The position numbers and the translations under genes were made by a program. Positions 10,144-21,075 of a DNA stretch of 64,000 nt are shown here, in pieces. The notes beneath the pieces were generated by a model. The model did no database searches and was not told where the DNA came from. It was given only the letters and a program-made list of their open reading frames with translations. Origin of the DNA: Amyloporia xantha. Lineage: Eukaryota; Basidiomycota; Agaricomycetes; Polyporales; Adustoporiaceae. The stretch covers positions 372,001 through 436,000 of the forward strand of contig JAYKKR010000022.1 of assembly GCA_036971615.1 (NCBI GenBank), given 5' to 3'. How positions within the stretch are numbered: the first letter of the stretch is position 1; every line of letters begins with the position of its first letter.

Positions 10144-11091
10144 ATGGCCACAGCTACAGTCCTGTCTTCACACGATGTTCCGACCACTCTCAACTACTAT
10201 GCCGCCATAGGTGATGAGACCCCTTACTCGTACGTCCAGAATCCCCCAGAGGGCGTCCCCAAGAGCAACGTCGGATTGGACCCGCAGCCCGCTGTCATTC
10301 ACGACGTACGCGGAAGGGAGTCGGAGTTCACCATCGACACGACGGGCTTCCAGTTCGTGAAGCACGTCAGTGCCGAGAAGGAGTTCTTCGATGAGGAGCG
10401 CATCAAGACGGTCTACTACCAGGAGGTCGAGGACATCTTGAAGAAGGAGGTGGGTGCCAAGCGGGTCTTTATTTTCGACCACACTATCAGGTCTGTGTCA
10501 ACGATCAATTCTCCAGTGCATGAAAGGACTGACGTTGTGGTACAGGCGCAAGGCTGTCGACAACGGCGATAGCACGCCGGACTCGCGTGGTCCTGCGGTA
10601 AGCCCGCCTTTCTGTGAATGCCGGCATTTATATTCTGACGCCATGTCCAGGAACGTGTTCACATCGACCAGACCTACGATGCCTCCGTCAAGCGGGTACA
10701 CTACCACCTTGGTGACGAAGCCGATCGCCTCCTTAAAGGGCGCGTGAGGATCATCAACGTCTGGCGCCCCATCCAGAACCCAGTCGCGCACAGGCCCCTT
10801 GCCGTTTCAGACTGGCGCTACCTCGACGAGGCGCACGACCTCGTCCCCATGCGCCTCATTTACCCCCACCGCGAGGGTAGCACCTTCAGTGTGCGCTACA
10901 ACCCGAAGCTCCAGTGGCACTACCTCTCGAGCCAGACACCGGAGGAGGTGACGTTGATCAAGTGCTACGACTCGGATGTGGACAAGGCTAGGTTGACGCC
11001 ACACACTGCGTTCTGGGACCAGTCGAGTCCTCCGGAGGCTCCGCATAGGCAGTCGATCGAGGTTCGCTGCCTCGTCTTCGACCAGGAGTAG
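10144..11091 (+). CDS. CmcJ/NvfI-type Fe(II) oxygenase, copy 4
   Basis: Predicted 279-residue protein from exons 10144-10490, 10546-10597 and 10651-11091. It begins MATATVLSSHDVPTTLNYYA. The HxD of VHIDQT is kept, and the distal histidine is kept in the form LTPHTAF. Small changes at otherwise conserved positions (KLQWHYLSSQ where the others read KHQWYYLSNQ) suggest altered substrate contacts or relaxed constraint. It is the last gene of the array; the next gene downstream, DOHH, is on the opposite strand. Same family uncertainty as the other copies: a 2-oxoglutarate/iron enzyme of small-molecule metabolism, substrate unknown. Confidence 0.85.
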
Positions 11092-11656
11092 AGGAATTTG
11101 CCGTGGGCGATAATAGTTCTCGGATTGCCTGTTTGTATGTACATATATTAGTAGAACGATTGCGGTGCTGCACCTATTGTAACCCTTCGAGGCATGCTCT
11201 TGTTTCATCAATATATCGATGTTGGACGTGAAGAAATGAGAGCCACTGGAGGCAGTGCCCGATTTCATAACACTGAAAATTAGACAAATTTTGAACTGAA
11301 GTGACGGAGATTTCGTCCAATGCTCGGAGCTCCGAAAAATGGATGGACATCGCGAAACAAAGCCCTATCATTGGCTAAAAATGCCATATTCAGGCTCCAG
11401 ATTTATCCTTTATTCCGTTGTCGAAATCGTTATCACCTGTGAGTCATTCTCTCTGCGTATTTGGAGCTCAAATAGTGCATGTCGCTCCAGGTCAGCGTTG
11501 CCTTGAACAATTTCTCGGCACCACTTTTCGGCAGGAGTACCATTTGCCTAAAGAACCCTCAAATATTTTGAACTAGCAGTAAGGATACATGAGACGGTAA
11601 ACGATACACCACGTACGATATAGCCTCTGTCAGAAGTACAACTCAAATACAGACTG
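11092..11656. other. intergenic, convergent gene ends
   Basis: Presumed 3' UTRs of oxygenase copy 4 (+) and deoxyhypusine hydroxylase (-). I see no further gene or repeat. Confidence 0.4.
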
Positions 11657-13061
11657 TCACGCGCCCACCGCTGCCACGTCGCCGCCGCTCCCCAAGCCGT
11701 TCGCATACTGGAACTCGCCCGAGTTCTCGTACTGTACCCAAACCACGTTCGTCAGCGCTGTATTCGGAACCATCGAAATCACGACATCCCCCTCTCGGGA
11801 GAAAGGCGCAGCGAACTCACCTCCCACATGTCAATCGCGACCTGGCAGCTCTCGCGCACGACCCGCGGTGCGTCCGGCCGCTGCATCCACTCTTTGAGGT
11901 GGGGCAGGACCTCCGGCGTGGCGATCCCGCCGAGCGCCTCGGCCGCCTCGTGGCGGACCATGTCGGACTCGTGCGGGTTTTGGAGGACGGCGAGGAGGGA
12001 GGGGACGGAGTGCGTGGAGAGGAGTTGGCCGAAGACGAATGCGATCTCGTGTCTGGTCGTAGCGAAACAATGTGAGAGGTGAGGAGCAGACGAGACGAGG
12101 GAGGGGACGTACTTGAATAGCGCGCTCTCGTCGGAGAACCCAGCAGCGAGGGCATCGACGGCGGCGGGGGTGCCGATGTTCCGGAGCGCAAACATGGCGC
12201 GGTACCGCTCGAAAAGCGGGCGGGAGTTGTCGAGGAGGGTCTCGCGGAGGGCGGTGATGCTCGTTTCCGATGCATCCTCTGGCGCGGGTTGACCTGAGAG
12301 GAGGCGGGAGGAGGGCGGTGCGGGGTCTATTGACGTGTACGTCCTTCGTTCATTGCACAATGTCAGCAGCAGACCTTAACATAGCCAAAACAAGGTCCCA
12401 AACGCACTGATCGGACGACGAGCCCACCGCAGACCAGTGCTTCTGCCCTTCCTCCGAGTTGTCCCAGTCGATCTTGGCCAGCGCGATGTCGCACGTCTCC
12501 CGGACGCTCCGTTCGGGGTCGGAGAGGTACTTGCGGAGGAGGGGGACGGAGGACGGAGAGGATATGGCGCCCATCGCTTCAGCTGCCTGTTAATGTGTTA
12601 GGTGACGCCGGAATCGGAATCGAAGACGAGTCAGCGGGACTCGAGGGGCGGGCGGGGACAGGACGACTTACGGACCTCATGACGGACCATCGGATCTTCC
12701 CGTTCGTCGGAGAGGACAGACTCCAGTATCGGGAGCGCGGACGTGTTCTTCATCTGGCCCAGACAGTACGCGAGCTCGTGCTTCAACAGCGCGCTATCAT
12801 CCGAGAACCCTGTTCAAGAATATAGTCATAAACAGCCCCACCACGACACAAATCTATCTTTCGATAAATGCATCCCAAGTCGCCTTCGGGCGCACCTTTC
12901 GAGATGATCCTGACCGCCTCGTCCGTCTTGAGCGCCTTGAGCGTGAATAGGGCCCTGAACCTGTTATGCAGGGGAACGTCCCCGGCCGTGTTGAGCAGCG
13001 CAGCCTCGAGCGCAGAGAGCGTAGAAGGCGAAATGCTGGGTGACTGAGGTTGGGCTCCCAT
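11657..13061 (-). CDS. LIA1: deoxyhypusine hydroxylase (HEAT-repeat di-iron enzyme)
   Basis: Completes hypusine formation on translation factor eIF5A by hydroxylating deoxyhypusine in the cytosol. The protein is a row of HEAT repeats carrying the four His-Glu pairs that bind the two irons: [13 protein letters not shown] followed after an intron by [15 protein letters not shown] and RHEAAEALG. The first two pairs lie in the N-terminal half and the last two in the C-terminal half, as the family requires. The start [19 protein letters not shown] at 13061 is preferred over in-frame upstream codons, which encode an arginine-rich stretch unlike the family. The C-terminus is supplied by a small last exon ending at 11657. 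About five short introns are needed. It is divergent from MRT4 with 309 bp between start codons. Confidence 0.9.
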
Positions 13062-13370
13062 GTCGCCGACGGTAGACCTACTATAGAGGAGCAAACAGAC
13101 AAAGTGCAGAACTGAGTACTGAGACTTGCGAGAATTGAGATTAGATCCCGCGCGGCAAGGCAAATTTCGCGAGATTAGATCTTCGGGCGCTTCGTGCTTT
13201 TCGGTAGGACGACTGGAAAATCGTCCAGATCGCGCACGCTGCAGGCCTGCCTGCCTCAAACCTGTTTGTTTCCGCCATCTGCTTGGTTGTTGGAAAAACA
13301 TTGTCTGTATCGTTTCTTGATCATTGGTTACTCTCTGCAGAATCTGCTCTATTCGCCGTAACTTGCAGCC
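13062..13370. promoter_or_regulatory. shared divergent promoter of DOHH and MRT4
   Basis: 309 bp separate the two start codons. No TATA box or clear repeat was recognised. The arrangement joins two protein-synthesis genes and could be co-regulated, which is inference from position only. Confidence 0.35.
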
Positions 13371-14375
13371 ATGCCCAAATCAAAACGCTCGAAGCTCGGT
13401 GAGGATAGATTGCAACAGACTTTGCTCCGTATTCTGATTCTCATCCTACGCACCATCAGTGTCCCTGACGAAGGTAGCAAAGAAGACAAGAGAACATAAA
13501 AACGCATTGTTGAAGGAGGTGTGTCTACCACATAATTTACACCGCCCCTGCGGCTTTAATTCGAATCCCCCGGGCAGGTGCAAGAAAACGCAGACAAATG
13601 GCAGTACTGCTGGTTATTCGAAGTGGGGAACATGCGGAATGCGCATCTGAAGACGGTCCGAAAGCTATGGAAAGAGTGCGTCGGTCTGTCGTCCATCTTG
13701 CAGGACAAGCTGACAGGAAGCGTTCTTCAGCTCAGCGCGCATGTTCTTCGGGCGAGGGGCGGTGATGGCAAAGGCACTAGGCACGACGCCAGAGGAGGAG
13801 TACCGCCTGGGGCTGCACAAGCTCGCAAAAGTCCGTCCTCCTATCTCTCTCCTTCTCTCCCGTCCCCCCACCCCTGACCGCACCGCACGCAGCAAATAAA
13901 AGGCCAAGTCGGGCTCTTCTTCACCGACACGCCCCCCGCCGAAGTGCTCGCCTGGTTCGCGGACTTCACGCAGCCGGACTTTGCGCGCGCGGGGAACCGC
14001 GCGGCGCGCACGGTCGTGCTCCCCGCGGGGCCCGTCCTGCAGCAGCACGCCTCGCCGCCGGAGCCGTTCCCGCACAGCGAGGAGCCGCAGCTGCGCAAGC
14101 TGGGGCTGCGCACGAGCATGGTGCGCGGGGTGCCGACGCTCGCGACGCCGCATGCGGTGTGCGAGCGCGGGCGGGTGCTGAGCGCGGAGCAGGCGCAGCT
14201 GTTGAAGCTGGTGGGGGTGCGGATGGTGCGGTTTAGGGTCGGGCTGAGGGCGCGGTGGGAGGCGGCGAGTGGGGAGGTGGTGCAGGTGGAGGGGGTGCAG
14301 ATTGAGGAGGGGGAGGGGGAGGCAGAGGGGGAAGAGGCGGAGGCGGGGGCAGAGGATGAGGAGATGATCGAGTAG
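13371..14375 (+). CDS. MRT4: ribosome assembly factor MRT4 (uL10 family)
   Basis: Nucleolar paralogue of ribosomal stalk protein P0/uL10; it holds the stalk site on pre-60S particles until P0 replaces it. The spliced N-terminus reads MPKSKRSKLVSLTKVAKKTR, then KWQYCWLFEVGNMRNAHLK, then KLWKDSARMFFGRG and AVMAKALGTTPEEEY. These are hallmark MRT4 blocks and they fix the splice sites, including an acceptor just before CTCAGCGCGC. After the last intron comes QIKGQVGLFFTDTPPAEV and the rest of the uL10 domain. The C-terminus is a very acidic run of Glu, Ala and Gly ending EDEEMIE. Yeast Mrt4 is about 236 residues, so the length is normal with a longer acidic tail. GC content and CG density are high in the last exon. 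Confidence 0.9.
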
Positions 14376-15923
14376 GCGGACGGTGATTTTGGTGCCGTGT
14401 CTGATTCTTGTCATTCTCTGCTTGCATTGTTGTTACTGTCCTATTTCATTCTTGCATAGATCCTCTGTTCCGGTCCCTTTCAAGACAAGAATATATGTAC
14501 GCATAGCGCTGCGATGTAAGGGCGCGTTGCTTGTATGTCGCTTCTTACGCAAGACACTCCGCAAGCTGAGCAGCTCTGCTAATGTCTTGGAAGCTCTCTC
14601 TGCGATTTCCTCGGCCGATTCAGATTGCTACCTGTTTATGGCAGTTGGAATCCGACTGGGGGCTCATTCTCGGTCTGCTTTTGGTATCGCCGATGCACTT
14701 TTGCGCTGCTCATTATCTTTTTCTACTTTCCCAATCTACGTGAATTTTCTCACTCGCTCCCGAGCCCGTCTGGAAGTCCTGCCCTTCCGATACGCCGCAA
14801 TTCGGGCTCGAACAGAGCGATGTGAAAATCTCTGCACGAGGATCTGCGCGGGCGTAGGATGATTGTCGCCTACCTATGGGGTGTTCCCATTGGGATTTGC
14901 TTTTTGTTGTCTTTGCGAGATACGTGTTACTCAGGCACCATCGTTGTGTTCATGAGGGTGCAGATGCGGTGACGCTGTTCGCTTGCGCGCATCACGCAGC
15001 AGTGATAGCACTTGAGAGGTTCGCGGGATGGGTGCCTGTGGCTTGGCAGATGACGATCTCTTGGGCTGGCTGGTGCCGATGAGAGATACGGAGTGAAAGG
15101 CCAGGTATGATGTGGGACGGTTTGGTCGATACGTGGTGAGGCAGCTGCAGTTGTGTCTTCGTCAAGGTGCTATCCAGACCGGTCCAGGGTCAGTAGCCAC
15201 TTCTCTGGCCGAGCTCTGATGCATTTCATCCCTTCTGCGTAGCAGAATTCTGATCATACGTGATTCGATCTCCTCGCAGTCTCCTCCATTTGTCTGCCGC
15301 CGCACGTTGGAGAGAAAGAGTCGGCTGGATGCGGACACGGTCGTGGCGTGATCCACTCCGACGTCGTTGGAAGAGTAGGAAGGAAGGGGATCTGTGTCGT
15401 AAGCAGGTGAGTCTACTGACGCGGCCATCGATTCAAGTACTTGTGGAGGTGAAGACACCAAGTCTGAGACGTCGCGCCAGCAGTTAACGGAGCTTTCCCC
15501 CCCCCCGCGTCATTAATCATATTATTAATCATAACGCGAACGGGTGGACTGTGGGCGCTTGGGGGGTGAAGGTGAGTAACGGCATGTCGTGATGGGTGCC
15601 CGATTTGTCCAGATGACTTCCGCTTCTGGACATGGCCTTCGTCCAAGCTTGCCGCCTGTCAAGTGGGTCGCGTTGACGTTTCTTTCGCTTTTGACCCGTC
15701 TTCGCTGAAATGTCCGTCCCCTCTTATAAATTGTGTCCCATCGTCGACTGCCAGCTCCTCGCCTTCTCCTTACCCCTCCCTCCACCCCTCCCCGCTGACA
15801 CCCCCTCCCCCTACTCTTCTCTTGCGACAACGACCACCAGACCCTTCCGACAACGAGCACTTGTATAGCACCAGCGACGGCGCTCACGACCACTCTTGCC
15901 ACTACACGGTTTCGTCTCTCACC
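14376..15923. other. intergenic, no supported gene
   Basis: A 300-nt minus-strand open frame at 15162-15461 has a few protein-like stretches but no recognisable family or convincing splice model. The last 250 bp before 15924 are pyrimidine-rich with CT tracts, typical of a fungal core promoter for the DUF6534 gene. Confidence 0.35.
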
Positions 15924-17688
15924 ATGGGTTCTGCAGCGGCGGAAACGTGCGTTCCATCCCTGTCCATAGGTGGACCCTTTTCTTACCCATCCATTACAGC
16001 TATGGCCCAATCTTCGTTGGCTGTGTCTTCAACATTGTCTTGTATGGTATCATGATCACACAAACGTTTTTGTACTTCACTGTCTATAAACGGTCAGTAT
16101 ACTTGGACCACGGAATCTCTCACATATTGACTCGCCAACAACGAGAACAGCGATAAACTATGGATGAAACTTTTCGTAAGCTGTTTGCTCTCCTTTACTC
16201 GCAGAGTTATCGGTTACCCATTTGTATCAGGTTGGCTTCCTCTTCCTTTGCGATACCATCAACTGCGCTTTCGACATTGCCTTTGTTTATATTCCTCTCG
16301 TCAACGGATTCGGTATGCACCTGTGTCTCTATTTCTATCTCGCAGTAAACCAAAGTTTGACGAACGCTGTCAGGCAACGACACCGCTATCAGCACCGCTA
16401 CTTGGGGTGAGTCGATTCCCTTGTCTTTAGGGAAGTTGCGCTGATCCAATACAACAGTATTTGGAACCGGTATGCTCTTCTTTGTGCAATGGTCATCCGC
16501 TAATGTGCCTCATCTTGTGGCCCAGATCCTGCGATGACGGTACGTATTGTCAGGCGTAAACTAGAGCTTGGACATGTAACCAACTGCGTTACTTCTACAC
16601 TGCTTCAGGCTATCATTGCGCTCTTCGTCCAAATGTTCTTCGCGTGGCGCGTCAAAGTTCTCACGGGCAGCGTACCCGCGGTCTGTTTCATCATGTTCTG
16701 CTCCTTCTGCCAGTGGTGTACGTCATACTCGCCCCATCGATTTTCCTAGACAGCGCATTGACTAACAAAACTTGGGTAACGCTCATAGGTGGAGGAATTG
16801 GCACTGCGATTGCTGTCGGCATGATTCCCGAGTTTGTGCATTTCCAGAAATTTGAAGTCATTGTTATTATCTGGTTGGCGTTCTCCGCTGTCGCGGACTC
16901 GTCCATTACAACAGCCCTTGTCTGGCATTTGGTCAGTACTTATCATGCGTTACGATACACAAGATTATAACTAAATATACGATCCATAGAGGAAGCACAA
17001 GACCGGATTCTCGCAAACTGATGATGTCGTCAACAAGATCATCAGATGTCAGTCTAATTTGCCACTATGTCAAAGTGGCATTACTTACATTTGATTGCAG
17101 TGACTGTCCAAACTGGCTTGGTGACTGCTTTATGTGCCGTGATCGATCTTATCCTCTTCCTGGCTACTGTATGTCTCTCCTTCGTGTCGTCCTACATGTG
17201 CTGATTGTGTCATTGCGTCAACTTATAGCCGTCCGGTCTTCACCTCATCTTCAATCTCCCGCTCTCGAAGCTATACACCAATTCTCTCATGTCAAGTCTA
17301 AACTCACGCGCGGGATGGAAGTACGGAAACGTCGGCGCCAGCACTGGTGCGAGCGAGATCAGCCGCGGAAACATCAAGGGCCTCAACATGCAGAGCGAGA
17401 TCGGCAAGCGGGTCAGTGTAATGCAACATGCGGTGACTGCTTCCCCGCGCACCTCTCTTCGAGGCAGTCACTGACATCTACTTTGCGTTGTAGGGTGGCC
17501 AGGAGGTCTTTATCGACGTCGAATCGCACGAGATGATCGATGTCCTGGACTCGGACAAGCAACGACTGCCATCCCCATCGGATTCGTCTATGTTGAAGAT
17601 GTATGCTGTACCGTCAAGGCCCTCATCGGAGAAACAGGCGCGCATGAGCGTCGGGCAGATGCCATCGAGGCCATCTGTTGCACAATAA
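15924..17688 (+). CDS. DUF6534-type multi-pass membrane protein
   Basis: Basidiomycete membrane protein with about seven predicted helices; biochemical role unknown. The start MGSAAAET at 15924 follows a pyrimidine-rich promoter. Successive exons give YGPIFVGCVFNIVLYGIMIT, a segment after LWMKLFV, CDTINCAFDIAFVYIPLV, AIIALFVQMFFAWRVKVL, AVCFIMFCSFCQW, a glycine-rich helix (GGGIGTAIAVGMI), a helix around IIWLAFSAVADSSITTAL, and VTALCAVIDLILFLAT. The closing block HLIFNLPLSKLYTNSLMSSL with LNSR just after is the feature by which I recognise DUF6534. A polar cytosolic tail rich in Ser, Asp and Pro follows and ends with VAQ before the TAA at 17686. About eight introns of 50-65 nt are needed. Family members are abundant in mushroom genomes and uncharacterised. 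Confidence 0.8.
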
Positions 17689-18487
17689 CGGGACAGCAGC
17701 TAGAAACTTGCATTGCATAGGCGTGCATGTAGAAACAATCCTGGCATGAGCTGTGTTGCTCCATTGCAACAGCGAAAAACCTTATTTTTTGTGACATTAT
17801 TGCGTTGGGACTCATTCTGACATCGTCTGAGGGAAGCTGTAGACGCTGCGTTTTTTCTCTTTGTCCTTGTTACCCTTCGTTCTTGTGAATCCCATTCATG
17901 TTGTCCGTTATACGTCCTCTCCACTCAGAGGATTGTCATTCTAACGCAATTCTTGTTAGTTGCACACTTTTTTGCGATTTTTCTTTCATTTTCGGTTGAT
18001 ATGCACCGTACGGAGCGGTTCCTTGGTCGCATGTGTATCAGTAGCATGTAGTTAGCAGTGGCTGTATAAAGTAGAGAAACCTGTACGTATATTTGTCACC
18101 TATGGTGCATTTGACTCGGACGCGTTCCTGTCCAGTGTCAACGTTATACCTCGCCCCAGAGCGTTCATAGAGGGAGGCTGCAGTCACTGTATGAAATCAA
18201 AGATGCCAAACACAGGTTGTATGTTCTTTCGGAGGCAAATTATGAAAAAAGTCATACCTCATGATCATGATGATGCATGAGGTTTGGTTTTAGAACATTG
18301 TTGAAGGATGGAGTTAGGACTACTTCTGACTCAAGTTCGCAGCGGCCGTGATAAGCCAAAGGCGCGTACTCGAGAATAACATGGAATTTGGAGGCTCCAC
18401 ATTATCTCACAGGCGTTTGTAGTACACATCGGAATACTATGACAGATATAGCTATAGGTATGCAACTTGCAACAGACCACGAACAGC
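17689..18487. other. intergenic, convergent gene ends
   Basis: 3' flanks of the DUF6534 gene (+) and the coiled-coil gene (-). T-rich patches at about 17940-17990 could belong to polyadenylation regions. No gene seen. Confidence 0.4.
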
Positions 18488-19957
18488 TTAAAAAATGGTA
18501 GGTAGCGGTGTGTTCGCCCGAGCCCAACAGGATTTCCGCGTCGCTTCAACGTGCAGTCGCCATAGAAAGGGTCCGAGCGCTGCGCAGAGCAGCACGAGTA
18601 GTGCCACTGTGAAGACGTCCATTGTTTCGATCTGAGGCACGGCGTCAGCACGTCAGCAGCCATCTTGTAGCTAGGAGCTCGAAGGAGATACTCACGGAAG
18701 ATAGCTTGGCCATGACCCTCGTTCGTACATCGCCAGGGGTGGGTTTCGCTTTGGGGACACTGGAATCACGAGTGCGGGCTGGTGTTCCCTTCAGCTCGCT
18801 GAGACGGTCGTTGATGGCCGCACGGTTTACGTCGGGCGCAGCCAGTGCGCCCGGTCTCCTGAGGAGCTCATCCAGGAGGCTGGCACAGGCCCGTGTTTGA
18901 GCGTGGACCTCCTTCAGCTCGAGGCGCTCCTCGCTCGTCCGGGAGAGCGCCGTCTCGAGCTGTGCGATCCGCGCCGCCTTCTCGGTGCTCTCGGTCCCGA
19001 GGGCGGCGAGTCTGTCCGTGAGGCCGGCCACGCGGAGGACGAGGTCGTGCGTTTGCGTGGTCCTGTTGTCCAGCTCGGCGCGGAGGTGGGTAACGTCCGC
19101 GCTCAGCGTCGCGTGCTCTGCCGCGCGTGCTGCTAGTGCTTGTTGGTGTGCGGCGGCCTGCGCGGAGATCTCCGCTTGGGCGGCGGCGAGGTCCTGCGAG
19201 AGGGCGGTGGTACGGCCGAGGAGTTCTTCGATGTGGGAGGCCTTGCGGTTGTTGTCTGCGCGCGTCTCGTGCACGGCGCCCTCCAGCTCGGCTTTCTCTA
19301 AGGAGACGACCGCCAGCTGCTCCTCGTATTCCGCGAGCATGGAGCTGGAGGAGGTCTTCACCTGCGAGCGGAGGATCTCCACGAACGATTCCTGCGCTAG
19401 CGCCGCCTCTCGCACAGCTTCCAGCTGGCGCGACCGCAGGAGCGTCATCAGAAGCGCACGGTCGGAGTCAGGACGTGGCGACCTACTTCATCACAGACCG
19501 TCCGGAGGGCGAGCTCGCGCAGATCCCGGACGTCTTGCGCGTTGCGGAGCTCCTCCCTTGCGTGGTCCAGGTCTTGGTTCGTTAGTTCCCCAGCCTTAGT
19601 GGCGGCCTCGAGAGCTGACTTTGCGTCGGCGCACTCAGCGCGCGCCGCGTCCAGCGCGGCTGCGAGCTCGTCGCGCTCCCGCTCTAGGTCAGCGAATGCG
19701 CTGCTCTTGGCCTTCAGTGAGGCTCTACTTTCATCAAGCTGCGAGGAGATGAGGACGACGGGTCGTTTATCATGGGAGAATCAGATATGCCTTACCTCGC
19801 TTTTCACAAAGCTTGGGTTTAATGGCTCCTCTACGGCGTCGTTAGACAGTGGGTGCGGTAGACGTGGTGAGAGCTCACCGAAGCTTGAGAAGGAGCCGGT
19901 GCTCGATCGTTTGGTGAGGGAGGTTCCGAGGCTGGTGTGCTTCCTGACAAATGACAT
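18488..19957 (-). CDS. tail-anchored coiled-coil protein
   Basis: No named family recognised. The N-terminus MSFVRKHTSLGTSLTKRSST is basic and Ser-rich; an intron then joins ...NPSFVKSE to LDESRASLKAKSS. The body is a long alpha-helical coiled coil in heptads (for example ERERDELAAALDAARAECAD and AHQQALAARAAEHATLSADV), followed by a low-complexity linker with SVPKAKPTPG. The last exon, after an acceptor before ATCGAAACAATG, encodes a single hydrophobic segment (VFTVALLVLLCAALGPFLW) and a short basic tail ending PLPTIF. That is a classical C-terminal tail anchor, so the protein probably sits on the ER, nuclear envelope, mitochondria or Golgi with the coiled coil in the cytosol. The start at 19957 was chosen over an in-frame alternative at 20119 whose product is unlike the rest. 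The second coiled-coil gene at 24099 has the same architecture. Confidence 0.75.
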
Positions 19958-21075
19958 GGTAGCTGTGCGAGCGGGCGTCGGGGAGATAGCGAAAATGGCA
20001 GACTCCGAGAGAATTCTGAGAAGGAGCGGGAGATAGATGCTGACACTCTTCGCGGAACGCGTCGCTTTGTACACGGCACGCACGAGCAGGCAGCATGCCC
20101 TATTCCAAAGGGTATCCACATTTCATGGAACTCTATCCTTCATTTGCACCGCCATAGCGGTGAACGTGCGCGATAACTTGAACTGAGGATAACGAGGCCT
20201 GAGCATCCACAGAGAATCGCCCGAGAGGCGACGTCCTGCAAGGTGACATGTGTTCATGGCGAGGTAAGCCGCGGCTGATGGTGCAGTGCAGGTGCATCTC
20301 CCCGGGACCCCCATCACGCAAAGAATCCTTGATGAGGATTCTGAGAGGTGTGATGATAGCATGCCAAATGTATGCTGGCTACGAACTGTCGTGGCGCCGA
20401 TACCATCGCGGGCCAAAGGGCCGCTTGGTTAAGAGATGCGAGTTTTTCATATAATAGCTACTGGCGTACCACAGTGTTGATAGAATTCAAGAGCCTTTGA
20501 GAAAGAACGACTACCGTTGTCAGACCGTCTGGGACTCACTACTGTCGATGATCTCCCGGCCTCTTCCAAACGTAATGAGATGCATTGCAATTTGACCTCA
20601 CTGTCACCGTGTTTGACTAGGGTGTTATCAAGTGGCACACACGGCTACTCGGTGGACAATAATCAATTTGAATTTGGCATGAAGATCTTCGCCGCAAGCT
20701 AACGAGCGCAGTGCGACTGCTAAATGAGTGGCTTCGTCGGTATAGGAAAAGCGCTAAGCGGGAGCCGTTGCAATCGCAGAGACGGCATAGCACTGTATAA
20801 GATGGTCTCGATACAAAAAACGCGTAAAATATACAAGAAAATGCAATCTTGGGTTGTCGTTTGATCAAGAGTGCCAGAAATCGAGGATCTGTGTGCGGGA
20901 CTGTCTTCCTAATTTGGCACAGGGCGCACTCCAGCGCCTACATATATACCGTGGTCCATCTGCCGCAGACCTCTGCCGTCTAGATCCTCGACGTTACTTT
21001 ACTCAAGATCTCGAAGCTAGTGCACTGCACGCGCATGAACGAATTTGATTCTGTAGGCTGTCGTTGACCTTCGCT
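19958..21075. other. intergenic, divergent promoters
   Basis: Lies between a minus-strand and a plus-strand gene. Short open frames around 20123-20640 have no family resemblance. No repeat recognised. Confidence 0.35.

Noticed and set aside
15162..15461. Possible small minus-strand gene (99 residues)
   Set aside because: Partly protein-like, but no recognised family, no convincing splice partner and no promoter signal.
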